DNA from: RPQJ01 sp963698735
GTDB lineage: Bacteria > Pseudomonadota > Gammaproteobacteria > Steroidobacterales > Steroidobacteraceae
Reading direction: 5' to 3'
Length of the DNA: 64,000 bases
NCBI GenBank assembly: GCA_963698735.1
Contig: CAVOSA010000019.1
Coordinates: 1 to 64,000 of the forward strand
Below, piece by piece: positions 8,725 to 17,411 of this stretch. Below the pieces are notes generated by a model. It was given only the letters and a program-made list of their open reading frames with translations. It made no database searches and was not told where the DNA came from. The translations under genes were made by a program, and so were the position numbers. Positions within the stretch are counted from its first letter, which is position 1; every line of letters starts with the position of its first letter.

Positions 8725-9681
8725 TCAGGCGGCCGCGGACGCAGCCGCGCCCGACGCACGCGCCAGCAGGGCGAGGTGGTGCTGCGCCGTTTCCTGAGGG
8801 GCCTCCAGCATCGGCACGTGACCCACGTGCTCGAGGATCACGGCGACGCTTTGCGGGATGCCGCGGTGCAGTTCCTCGACGGCGCTCACGTCGATCAGCT
8901 GGTCGTGCCGGCCCCAGACGATGAGCGTCGGCACCTGCACCTCGGCCAGCCGGGCGTTCAAGACGCCAGCGATACCCTCGTCGGCGAGAATCCAGAACAC
9001 TTTGTCGAGAACCGCTGCGTTCGCCTGCGCATCCTCCAGCAGTACGCGCTTGAACTGGCGTGGCATGAAGGGCGGTTTGAAGTAAACGAAGGCCAGCAGC
9101 CGATCGACGTCTGCCATCGTCTTCAGCTCGAGCGCATTCTCACCCCGCTCGATGGCACGTTGCAGGTCGCTGACATTGGCTCCGGCGACACCGGCATTGT
9201 CCAGCAGCGCCAGCGACGACAGGCGCTCCGGAAAATCCAGCGCGAACTGAAGCGCGATGAATCCGCCCATGCTGTTGCCGGCGAGGTGGCAGCGGCCAAC
9301 GCCCAACGCATCGAGAAATTCGCCAAGGCGACGTGCCTGGGCCCGCACGCTGTATTCGCGATCAACATTGCGATCGTTCTCGCCGAAGCCGGGCAAGTCG
9401 GGACAGAGCAACCGGTGGTGCGGCGTGAGGTACGGCGCGTAGAGCGTCCAGTTGTCCTTGTCGCCGCCGAAGCCGTGCACCAGTACGACGGGCTCGCCCG
9501 TCGCTTTGCCGCCCGCCAGGTAAGGCCAGTCGATGCCGCCTGCATGCACCGTCTGTAACGAGAGTGACGCGCGCCGACGCAGGGCGCGCCTGACCGCGTC
9601 GAACAACAGCCGCGGCTTCGCGACATAAAGCGCCACCAGGGCAACGACCAACACGGCCAGGACCAGCAGTACGATTCTCAT
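8725..9681 (-). CDS. alpha/beta hydrolase, membrane-anchored esterase/lipase
   Basis: 318 residues. A hydrophobic N-terminal segment (IVLLVLAVLVVALVALYVA) should anchor it in the inner membrane. The fold signatures follow: VVLVHGFGGDKDNW (oxyanion loop), nucleophile elbow GNSMGG, acid around WGRHDQLID and His in HVGHVP. The ATG at 9681 overlaps the WS/DGAT stop by 4 bases (ATGA), so it is translationally coupled to the neutral-lipid synthase. In this setting an ester or neutral-lipid hydrolase role is likely, but its chain-length preference cannot be read. Confidence 0.85.
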   Translation of the reverse strand: MRIVLLVLAVLVVALVALYVAKPRLLFDAVRRALRRRASLSLQTVHAGGIDWPYLAGGKATGEPVVLVHGFGGDKDNWTLYAPYLTPHHRLLCPDLPGFGENDRNVDREYSVRAQARRLGEFLDALGVGRCHLAGNSMGGFIALQFALDFPERLSSLALLDNAGVAGANVSDLQRAIERGENALELKTMADVDRLLAFVYFKPPFMPRQFKRVLLEDAQANAAVLDKVFWILADEGIAGVLNARLAEVQVPTLIVWGRHDQLIDVSAVEELHRGIPQSVAVILEHVGHVPMLEAPQETAQHHLALLARASGAAASAAA

Positions 9682-11183
9682 GACCGCACCCTGCGCTTCG
9701 CGCGAACCAGACGCTTGCGCCCGCTCACGGATCGGGGCTCTCGTACCGTCTTTCTCTGCCTCGGCTTCTTTGCCTGCCGCAATTCGTCGAACGAAGCCTC
9801 GATGCAACCGCACAGGACGTCCACGTCGGGGACCAGCTGCCGGTCAGCCGTGATGCAGAAGCTGATGACACCGTTGTAGCTGATGGCAGCGATGAACAAT
9901 CCCAGTCCGTGGGTGACGGGCCCCATGCCGAACTGGTGCGTGAGACGCGCACCGTTCATGTACAGCGGAAACTGCGGGCCCGGCACGTTGGTGATGATCA
10001 GGTTCGCCTGGTTGCGGGCGATGCGCTCGTTGGTGACCAGTCGAGCGACACCGGCCAGCGTGGCGCCCGGGATGTGCCGCGTCAGGTCGGTCATCACCCT
10101 GGCACTGAGCCCCGTCTTCGCTTCCTTTGCATCGCGGGTGTAGTCGCGGATGGCCTGCAACCTTGGCACCGGATCGGCGACGTTGGTCGCCAGTTCGACC
10201 GTCATGGCTGAGATGTTGTTGCCGGGAACCTCGTCCGCGCCGCTGCTCTGGCGGGCATTGATGGGCGCCACCGCCACCAGGGTCTGTTGGGGCAGGTCGC
10301 CGTGCACCTGCAGGTATCTGCGCAACGCGCCGCTGCAGATGGCGAGAATGACGTCGTTGATGGTCGCGCCATCGACCAGCCTGCGGATCCCGGCGAGGTC
10401 GGTCAGCTTGATCTCGACGGCGCCGAACATCCGGTGCGGCGATACGCGCTGGTTGAATCGTGTGACGGGCACGCCGTGACGCCCACTGCCGGGCGGCTCC
10501 GCAAGACGCTTTCTCGCCGCCGCGACGAGCGCCGGCGACAGCTTCATCAGCGCATTGAATACCTTGAGCGGCGACGCCAGGTTGGAAGCGAGCGCGCGGG
10601 TCACTATCTTGGCGGGCGTCGGAACGGCACCGAGTTCGACAGCGCCAGCTGCGGGTTTCACGGCCGGAGTGCCACGCGCGTCCTTGTCGCAGAGCGCAAT
10701 CAGCGCATACGAACCTGAGGCGCCGTCGATTGCGGAGTGGTGGAAGCGCTGCAGCAGCGCATAACTGCCAGGCACGACGCCGGCCACAGCATCGATGCCC
10801 TCGACGACAAAGATGTCCCAGAGCGGCCGGCCCATGTCCATCGGCCGCGCGAAGTGCCGCGCGGCAAGAATGCAGAACTGGCGCCAGTCGCCGGGCTTCG
10901 GTAGCCGCACGTGCGTGATGTGCGCTTCGACGTCAAAGTTCGCATCCTCCGCCCAGTACGGGTGGTCGAGGTCGAGCGGCAGGCGATAGAGCTTGCGCCT
11001 GAACACCGGCGACGTGTGACAGCGGCTCGCGACGTGACGGACGATGTCCTTGAACCGCACCGTGCCTCCAGGGGCGGTCGACGGATCGTAGAGGTTGATG
11101 CTCATGACGTGCGTCAGGATGTCGCCGCCCTGCACGTAGAGAAATTGCGAGTCCTGGGCGCTGAGCTGCGAGATCGTCGTCAT
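9678..11183 (-). CDS. wax ester synthase / diacylglycerol acyltransferase (WS/DGAT)
   Basis: 501 residues, normal for the bacterial WS/DGAT family. The catalytic motif HHSAIDG is at residues 148-154. The C-terminal family motif region with NLIITNVPGPQFPLYMNGA and ATINDVILAICSGAL is also visible. It transfers acyl groups from acyl-CoA to diacylglycerol or long-chain alcohols to make triacylglycerol or wax esters at the cytoplasmic membrane. The start is ATG 11183 (MTTISQLSAQDSQ), overlapping the GPAT stop by 4 bases; its own stop overlaps the hydrolase start likewise. Tight coupling with GPAT and HAD-PlsC points to de novo storage-lipid synthesis. Confidence 0.92.
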   Translation of the reverse strand: MTTISQLSAQDSQFLYVQGGDILTHVMSINLYDPSTAPGGTVRFKDIVRHVASRCHTSPVFRRKLYRLPLDLDHPYWAEDANFDVEAHITHVRLPKPGDWRQFCILAARHFARPMDMGRPLWDIFVVEGIDAVAGVVPGSYALLQRFHHSAIDGASGSYALIALCDKDARGTPAVKPAAGAVELGAVPTPAKIVTRALASNLASPLKVFNALMKLSPALVAAARKRLAEPPGSGRHGVPVTRFNQRVSPHRMFGAVEIKLTDLAGIRRLVDGATINDVILAICSGALRRYLQVHGDLPQQTLVAVAPINARQSSGADEVPGNNISAMTVELATNVADPVPRLQAIRDYTRDAKEAKTGLSARVMTDLTRHIPGATLAGVARLVTNERIARNQANLIITNVPGPQFPLYMNGARLTHQFGMGPVTHGLGLFIAAISYNGVISFCITADRQLVPDVDVLCGCIEASFDELRQAKKPRQRKTVREPRSVSGRKRLVRAKRRVRS

Positions 11184-13531
11184 GCCGTCATTCCCATGAT
11201 TTCCTCCGCACGGGCGAGCGCCTCGAGCCGCATCCGTTCCATGCGGTGCGAGAGCGCACGCAGTTCCCGCAATAACGCCCGTCGGCCGGCGATCGTCTCT
11301 GCCGTGCTCTCGCCGGCCAGCCCGAAGTTGCCGGCGAGCCGGTAACCGTTCTCGAACAGGATCCTGCCGATCGACGCTTCGCTGCTGACTCGTCGCAGCA
11401 GGTAGGCCTGTCGTCCTTCCTTGAGCGCCAGCTCGACGCAACGCATCTGCCCCAGCGTGTCGCCTGGACCGAGGCGCGCCAGCAGGTCCACGACCACTGA
11501 GTAGGATTCGACGTACGGCAGCAGCGCGGCGTGGCCGATGAACGGCTGCAGCCTTCTCACCAGGCGGTGCACCTGCTGCCGGTCGCCGGACAGCCGCTCG
11601 CGCCATCCTGGATCGATCCGGTCCAGCTCGGCGACGAGCCGGGCGCGAAACTCCTCGCGCGGCGGATAGAAGAACTCGAACTTGAACAGTTCGCGCAATC
11701 TCTCGGTTTCGGCCCAGAACGTGGCCTCCAGATTGCCGCTGGCATCGTCCCCGGCCTTGAACAGCGATAGCTCGACGATGGCCTTGTCCAGGAAATGATG
11801 GACGATGGTGTTGCGGTAGTAGCTGGCAACCGGGTGCCGGGAAGGTTCGATCGCGTAGACGACCGAACTGCCCGCGTCGTACCGGACCAGGAGTCCGCTT
11901 GCGGCCAGGCGATCGACGTTTGCCAGCAGCGCTGCGCGATCGTCGGCAGCCAGTTCTTCGCTCATGCGGATGCCGCGTGCCCTCGCCCAGTCTGCCAGCA
12001 CTGCGACGAGCTTCACCAGCTCCTGCGCCGTCGCGCCACGCGGCGCAGTGCCGAGCAGGACGAGGCACATCACGGCAGTCACGTTCAACGGCGTGACGCG
12101 GTTTGCCTGCACTGACACTTCGAACGCGATCTTCGCGAGCGCCAGCTTGTCGTCTGGCGGCGGCGCCCGCCTGACCACGACCGGTTCGCCGAGGTCCACC
12201 CGGACGCTCCCCATCGGCCGACGCAGCGACTTCACGTAGCCAGCGAACCACTTGAACGACTCTGGCTGCTTCACGCGGCCTGTCTGCTCTGCCACGTACT
12301 CGTCGACGTCACGGATCAGGTCGAAGCTCGTGACGAACGGATAGATGTGCACGTCCTCGATACCCGCATCGTGCGCGGCGTCGAGCGTGTACTTGAGCAG
12401 ACCAAGGCGCGGCGGCATCAGCTTGCCGAGCCGCGAGCGCGTCCCCTCGAGTGCCCAGGACATCGGGAAGCGCTTCTCGAGCAGGTAGCCCACGTATTTG
12501 CGCAGCACCAGCTTGTATACCGGGTCGTCGCCCAACGAGCGGCGAATGAGGATACCGCCAGACCGCCGCACCAGCGAACCGAAGCCGGCAAAATCCATGT
12601 TGATGCCGCCAAACGTGTGCAGCATCGGCAGGTCGTTGCTGTAGAGCAGCAGGGTCGGCAGGCTGGCGTCGATGTAGGTCTTGTGCGTGAAGAGCAGCAC
12701 GGTCGGATGCGTGCGCATGGTCTCGCGCAGCCGCGCCAGTTCCGCGGGGTCGAAGCGCGTCCGCCGGTCGTAGCCGCGCGTGAACATGAAGCGGTCGAGG
12801 TGGGCACGCAGGTCGAGGAACAGCGCGCTTGGCGTCGACACCATCTGCTTCAGGTACCGTCGTGATTCGACCAGCAAGTCCGCCAGCGGACGGCCTCGTT
12901 CAGCTGCGATCTGCTCGAGCGCAGGCCGGAACTCCCGGCTCGAGAGGATGCTTTCGGCAACGAAGCGCGGCACCTTGTAGCGACTGCCCTGGATGCCCCG
13001 CTCTTCGACATCGAGCGTGAGCGCTGCCTGCCGGGCGACGAAGCGCGCGAACGCAAGCTGCTCGCCGTGTTCGGCCCGAGCGACCTGGACCGCAAAGCGT
13101 TGCCTGAGATCGCCGATCGTCGCCGGAGCACCCGCGAGGCAATGTGCGCGCTGCCGGTCGCGCATGAGGATCAGGGCGGAATGCAGCCTGCCGGGCAACC
13201 GGGGATCGCCAAACACCAGGTCGCGCAGGCGCAACCCGTGCTCGCGCTCCAGGTGCGGAACGCGCCACGCAACCCGCACCGGAACGACCTGCCTGGCGTC
13301 GTCACCCATGAGCGCGGCGGCCAGCTGCTCAAGCGTCGGCGCCCGCCCATCGTCCCCGAGGGACAGGACGACCAGATCGTCTCCGCCTGCGGCCGCGCCG
13401 ATGCCAGAAGCCTCGTGCAGCCACTCACGCAAGTATCGCTCCTCGACGCCGTGGCGCGCATCCAGGATGAACAGCGTCCTTCCCGAACGAGCGCTCTGCG
13501 GCGGAGCCAACGGCTTGGCCTGGTCATCCAT
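11180..13531 (-). CDS. glycerol-3-phosphate acyltransferase, PlsB-type
   Basis: 783 residues, in the size range of PlsB. The acyltransferase blocks are in order: HKTYID at 283-288 (HX4D catalytic block), GGI followed by RRSGGILIRRSLG (block II/III) near 308-333, and LEGTRSR at 361-367 (phosphate-binding block). A long C-terminal helical domain follows. It acylates glycerol-3-phosphate at sn-1 using acyl-CoA or acyl-ACP at the inner membrane. It lies 5 bases after the HAD-PlsC stop and overlaps the WS/DGAT start by 4 bases. Because the genes are coupled to WS/DGAT, this may be a specialised copy for storage lipid rather than the housekeeping enzyme. Confidence 0.9.
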   Translation of the reverse strand: MDDQAKPLAPPQSARSGRTLFILDARHGVEERYLREWLHEASGIGAAAGGDDLVVLSLGDDGRAPTLEQLAAALMGDDARQVVPVRVAWRVPHLEREHGLRLRDLVFGDPRLPGRLHSALILMRDRQRAHCLAGAPATIGDLRQRFAVQVARAEHGEQLAFARFVARQAALTLDVEERGIQGSRYKVPRFVAESILSSREFRPALEQIAAERGRPLADLLVESRRYLKQMVSTPSALFLDLRAHLDRFMFTRGYDRRTRFDPAELARLRETMRTHPTVLLFTHKTYIDASLPTLLLYSNDLPMLHTFGGINMDFAGFGSLVRRSGGILIRRSLGDDPVYKLVLRKYVGYLLEKRFPMSWALEGTRSRLGKLMPPRLGLLKYTLDAAHDAGIEDVHIYPFVTSFDLIRDVDEYVAEQTGRVKQPESFKWFAGYVKSLRRPMGSVRVDLGEPVVVRRAPPPDDKLALAKIAFEVSVQANRVTPLNVTAVMCLVLLGTAPRGATAQELVKLVAVLADWARARGIRMSEELAADDRAALLANVDRLAASGLLVRYDAGSSVVYAIEPSRHPVASYYRNTIVHHFLDKAIVELSLFKAGDDASGNLEATFWAETERLRELFKFEFFYPPREEFRARLVAELDRIDPGWRERLSGDRQQVHRLVRRLQPFIGHAALLPYVESYSVVVDLLARLGPGDTLGQMRCVELALKEGRQAYLLRRVSSEASIGRILFENGYRLAGNFGLAGESTAETIAGRRALLRELRALSHRMERMRLEALARAEEIMGMTA

Positions 13532-13536
13532 GCGCG

Positions 13537-15102
13537 CTAGCCAGACCGTCCCTTGCGGACATCGCGCGTCGTAACGCGCACCGCGTCCTTCTTTCGTCGC
13601 GTCGACCGACCCTTGGCCGCAGTGCGCGGTGCAACACGCTCCTGGGGCTGCCCGAGGCAGCGCAGGAACATGTTGCGCACCGCCCGCACATGCCGGTCGA
13701 CGGTCGCGGCGCGCCAGCGCGACGTGTCGACGGGCGGCAGCACGTCGACGTGCACGGTGGCGGGCCGCATTGCGAACTCCGTCTTTGGCTGGACGTCACC
13801 CGAGTTGTGGATGACGACAGGGACGATCGGCACGCCGGCCTGGATGGCCAGGTGGAAGGCGCCCTTCTTGAAAGGGCCCAGCGCCGCCGTGAGCGTGCGG
13901 GTGCCTTCGGGCGCGATGCAGACGGACCTGCCGTCTTGACGGATCGCACGAACAAGCGGCTCCATGGCCTTGATCGCGTCCTTGACGTTCTTTCGATCGA
14001 CGAAGACCACGCCCGCCATCTCGAGCAGCTTCCCGACTAACGGCACGTCGCGCATCTCGCGCTTGGCGACGCCGCTGAAATCGCGACGCACCAGTTTGGC
14101 CATGATCAGGACGTCGGCCCGGCTCTGGTGGTTGAACAGGAAGATGCAGGGGCGCGCCGTCCAGAGATTCTTTTCGCCCCGCACACGCAGGTCGATGCCG
14201 ACGAGCGCGGAACCGTAGTCGCCGAAGGCTGCAAGCGAGAAGTTCGCGGCTTCCCTTGTCGACCGGGTCAAGGCCAGGATCGGCAGGCCGGCCAGCGCGG
14301 CGGCCACCAGTGTCGGCGTCGGCAACAGTGCTCGCGCGTAATCGACCAGCCCCGGCGTGCCGCGGCTGCTGAACTCATCCACGGGCCACCCGCGCTGCCC
14401 GGCGATCGAGCGCAGCTGGTCACTGGGGTTCAACGGACGGGGATTGCCGACGCGCTGAAGCAGGTCGAGGTCGTCGTGGCTGTCGGAATAGAAATAGCTC
14501 TGGTCGAGGTCGAGGCCCAGTTCGGCTGCGAGCGTCTCCGCCGCTACGAGCTTGCCCTTGCCGAAGCAGAGCGGGCGCACGACGTTGCCCGTGAATTCGC
14601 CGTTCACGATTTCGTACCGCGAACAGAGGATGCGGTCGATGCCAAGGTCGCGCGCCGCTGGCGCGATCTGGTAAAGCGTTGCGGACGACACGATGGCCAC
14701 GGTGTGGCCCTTCGCCTGGTGTGCGCGGATGATCGCGCGAATCTCGGGGTAGATCCTGCCGGCGATGCGCTTCTGGTACAGGTCCTCGCCGAGCTGCGCG
14801 AAACTGTCCTCGCGGACCCCCTTCATGTACTTCGCGCCGGCCGTCATCAGGCCTGAGAAGCCAATCCTGCCGCGCCAGTACTGCGTCATGGCCACGACGG
14901 TGCCGATGACCTCCCCGGCCGACATCTGGCCGCGCGTGAATTTCTCCTGCAGGACGCCTGGTGCCGAGAACCCCGCGATGATCGTGCCATCGAAGTCGAA
15001 CAATGCCGCGACGTGCGAGCCGCTCTGCGCCCGCCGCACGCGCGCGAGGTGCCCGTCCCCGGGTGCGGATCCCGCAGCGCGTGAGTCGGTTCCCAGTGTC
15101 AT
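13537..15102 (-). CDS. bifunctional HAD phosphatase - PlsC 1-acylglycerol-3-phosphate acyltransferase fusion
   Basis: 521 residues with two domains. Residues 30-230 are a HAD-IB (SerB-like) phosphatase: DFDGT at 36-40, SSAT near 139-142, and the acidic SDSHDD motif near 207-212. Residues 290-490 are a PlsC acyltransferase: NHQSRAD at 324-330 and PEGTR at 398-402. The acyltransferase makes phosphatidic acid; the HAD domain may dephosphorylate a lipid phosphate to give diacylglycerol for WS/DGAT. ATG 15102 (MTLGTDSR) was chosen because the longer in-frame start would place operator copy B inside the gene. It is the first gene of the lipid-assembly operon. Confidence 0.88.
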   Translation of the reverse strand: MTLGTDSRAAGSAPGDGHLARVRRAQSGSHVAALFDFDGTIIAGFSAPGVLQEKFTRGQMSAGEVIGTVVAMTQYWRGRIGFSGLMTAGAKYMKGVREDSFAQLGEDLYQKRIAGRIYPEIRAIIRAHQAKGHTVAIVSSATLYQIAPAARDLGIDRILCSRYEIVNGEFTGNVVRPLCFGKGKLVAAETLAAELGLDLDQSYFYSDSHDDLDLLQRVGNPRPLNPSDQLRSIAGQRGWPVDEFSSRGTPGLVDYARALLPTPTLVAAALAGLPILALTRSTREAANFSLAAFGDYGSALVGIDLRVRGEKNLWTARPCIFLFNHQSRADVLIMAKLVRRDFSGVAKREMRDVPLVGKLLEMAGVVFVDRKNVKDAIKAMEPLVRAIRQDGRSVCIAPEGTRTLTAALGPFKKGAFHLAIQAGVPIVPVVIHNSGDVQPKTEFAMRPATVHVDVLPPVDTSRWRAATVDRHVRAVRNMFLRCLGQPQERVAPRTAAKGRSTRRKKDAVRVTTRDVRKGRSG

Positions 15103-15131
15103 CCAGACCGCCCGTTCGAGTGGCCGACATT

Positions 15132-15149
15132 GGTTCAATAATGCAAGTC
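15132..15149 (-). promoter_or_regulatory. shared operator-like element, copy B
   Basis: On the minus strand it reads GACTTGCATTATTGAACC, 30 bases upstream of the chosen HAD-PlsC start. It is the copy nearest the family consensus over its first 14 bases. It places the lipid-assembly operon under the same apparent control as the catabolic operons. Confidence 0.6.
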
Positions 15150-15360
15150 GCAACGTCGGTCAATGCCCCGGCGGTGTCAAGCAGGGTCTCCCGCAGCACG
15201 CCTGTGGCGGTCGCTGCACTGCGGCAGGACTGCGCGTCGAACGAGGCCAGGACCTGTCCCCGGACGCTGCGTCGGTCGCTTGCACAACTGGACCCCAGCC
15301 CCTATTCTCGATTGCGCCCGGTCCCGGCCGGCATCACGGTCCTTCCACGGAGGCCGACCC

Positions 15361-15774
15361 TTGAATCACGCAGACACTGTTCGCGCCTATTACGCTGCCT
15401 GGAAAGCCGACGACCTCGAGGGCGTCATGCGCCTCTGCACCGAGGACGTCGTCGCCGTGAACGTCCCGATCGGGCCGATCAACGGCAAGGCCGCGGTTCG
15501 TGACTTCTTCGCGAAGTTCGGCAAGGGCATGACCGACAAGCGTTATGACGTCCACCGGATCCTCGCGGATGACGCGTCGGCGGTGGTCGAAGGCGTCGAG
15601 AACTACGTCAAGGACGGCAAGCCGGTGAGCCTGCCGTACATGTCCACGTTCCTGTTCCGGGACGGCCTGATCAGCGAGTGGCGCGATTACTTCGACCTGC
15701 AGACCGTGCTCAAGCAACTCGGCCTGCCGCTCGACGGCTCGCGTCCGCAGAAAAAAGCCGTGGCGAGCGGCTGA
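15361..15774 (+). CDS. SnoaL/limonene-epoxide-hydrolase-fold protein
   Basis: 137 residues starting at TTG 15361, chosen because ACGGAGG lies 7 bases upstream. It has the NTF2-like cone fold of the LEH/SnoaL type: an N-terminal helix TVRAYYAAWKADDLEGVMRL and a C-terminal LISEWRDYFDL. The WRDYFD Asp of the LEH triad is present. The place of the LEH R-x-D pair reads EGVE, so the triad is incomplete and epoxide hydrolysis is doubtful; an isomerase, cyclase or binding role is possible. It ends 8 bases before a CoA-ligase gene and is co-transcribed with it. Confidence 0.8.
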   Translation: MNHADTVRAYYAAWKADDLEGVMRLCTEDVVAVNVPIGPINGKAAVRDFFAKFGKGMTDKRYDVHRILADDASAVVEGVENYVKDGKPVSLPYMSTFLFRDGLISEWRDYFDLQTVLKQLGLPLDGSRPQKKAVASG

Positions 15775-15782
15775 CCCGCGCG

Positions 15783-17411
15783 ATGGCCGAGGCAGAACGC
15801 CGGCCGCCCTGGTTCGACCCCGCGGTCCCGGCTCGCGAAGACTGCGTCCTCAAGGCGCTGCTCGACGCGCGCGCGGCGCGTCACCCCGACCGCCGCATCG
15901 CCTTGTTCGAGGACAACAGCACGTGGACCTACGGCGAATGCCTGTCGGATGTGCGGGCGGCCGCTGCAGGCCTGCAACGACTCGGGGTCGGGAAAGGGGA
16001 TCGCGTTCTGGCCTGGCTGCCGACGGGCCGCGAGATGGTGCTGACGTGGTTCGCAGCGAACTATCTGGGCGCGGTCTTCGTCCCGCTCAACACCGCCTAT
16101 AGAGGCGACGTGCTCAACCACGTCGTGAACGCCGCCACGGGCCGGGTCATGGTCGCCCACTACAGCCTGGTGCCGCGTCTCGATGGCCTGGCGCTGTCGC
16201 ACCTGCGGCAGGTGATCGTGATCGGCGGCGACGCGCGGAGCGCGCGTGCGGATCTGGAACTGCTCGGGGAATCCGCGCTGCGCGGCGATCCCGCGACGCT
16301 GGACGACAGCACCGCAATCGACCACTGGGACATCCAGTCGATCATCTACACCTCGGGTACGACAGGGAATTCGAAAGGCGTCCTCTCGCCGTACCTGCAG
16401 CTCTACACCACGGCGCTTTCGGTATACGGCTACATGGATGAAGGCGAGGCGATCCTCGTCAACCTGCCGATGTTCCACGTCGGCGGCACCAGCTCGTCGT
16501 ACTGCGCGCTGATCCGCGGCGGCAGCTTTTACCTCGTCGATGGCTTCAGCACGACGAAGTTCTGGGACCAGGTCCGGCACGGCAATTGCGTGACGACATC
16601 GGGCCTGATCGGGGTCATGGCCGCATTCCTCGCCAAGTCGGAGCCGCGCCCGGACGACGGCGACAACCCGCTGCGTTGCCTCACGATGTTCCCGGTCAAC
16701 GAGGAGACCGTCGCCTTTGCGCGGCGTTTCGGCTTCGACTACCTCACCGGCTTCAACATGACCGAGGTGTCGGTTCCGCTCACGACCGACATCAACACGA
16801 ACGTGTACGGCTCCTGCGGCCGGCCCCGTACCGGTATCCAGGCGCGGCTCGTCGACGAGCACGACATCGAGGTATCGCGTGGCACGACCGGCGAACTGAT
16901 CGTGCGCAGCGACGTGCCGTGGAACATGAATGCGGGCTACAACGGCCAGCCGGAAGCCACCTCTGCCGCCTGGCGCAACGGCTGGTTCCACACCGGGGAC
17001 ATCTTCCGCCAGGACGACGCTGGCAATTTCTTCTTCGTCGACCGGAAGAAGGACACGATCCGGCGCCGCGGCGAGAACATCTCGTCGTTCGAGGTCGAGA
17101 ATGCCGTTCGCAAGTTTCCGGGCGTGGACGAGGTCGCGGCCGTGGGCGTCGCCAGCGAGATCGCCGAACAGGAAGTGCTGGTCGCCGTGACCTCGAAACC
17201 GGGCAGCACGGTCGATCCGCGCGCACTGACTGAATTCCTGATTCCGCAGCTACCCTACTTCATGGTGCCGCGGTACGTGCGGGTGGTGGCCGACATGCCG
17301 AAGACGGAAACCAACAAGATCCGCAAGGTGCACTTCCGCGACGAAGGCGTCACCGCGGACACCTGGGACCGGGAGCGGGCGGGCATCAAGCTCCGCCGCG
17401 ACCAGCTCTAG
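15783..17411 (+). CDS. AMP-forming acyl-CoA ligase, CaiC-like
   Basis: 542 residues, full length for the ANL superfamily. The ATP/AMP motif YTSGTTGNSKGV, GFNMTEVSVP (A5-type), the hinge TGDIFRQDDAGNFFFVDRKK with the RRRGENISSFE core motif, and a C-terminal lysine region NKIRK are all present. It activates a carboxylic acid to acyl-CoA with ATP in the cytoplasm. It is most like crotonobetaine/carnitine-CoA ligase-type enzymes, and like the paralogue at 46519..48129. The substrate is unknown. It forms a two-gene plus-strand operon with the SnoaL-like protein and overlaps the end of the convergent molybdenum enzyme by 4 bases. Confidence 0.88.
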   Translation: MAEAERRPPWFDPAVPAREDCVLKALLDARAARHPDRRIALFEDNSTWTYGECLSDVRAAAAGLQRLGVGKGDRVLAWLPTGREMVLTWFAANYLGAVFVPLNTAYRGDVLNHVVNAATGRVMVAHYSLVPRLDGLALSHLRQVIVIGGDARSARADLELLGESALRGDPATLDDSTAIDHWDIQSIIYTSGTTGNSKGVLSPYLQLYTTALSVYGYMDEGEAILVNLPMFHVGGTSSSYCALIRGGSFYLVDGFSTTKFWDQVRHGNCVTTSGLIGVMAAFLAKSEPRPDDGDNPLRCLTMFPVNEETVAFARRFGFDYLTGFNMTEVSVPLTTDINTNVYGSCGRPRTGIQARLVDEHDIEVSRGTTGELIVRSDVPWNMNAGYNGQPEATSAAWRNGWFHTGDIFRQDDAGNFFFVDRKKDTIRRRGENISSFEVENAVRKFPGVDEVAAVGVASEIAEQEVLVAVTSKPGSTVDPRALTEFLIPQLPYFMVPRYVRVVADMPKTETNKIRKVHFRDEGVTADTWDRERAGIKLRRDQL

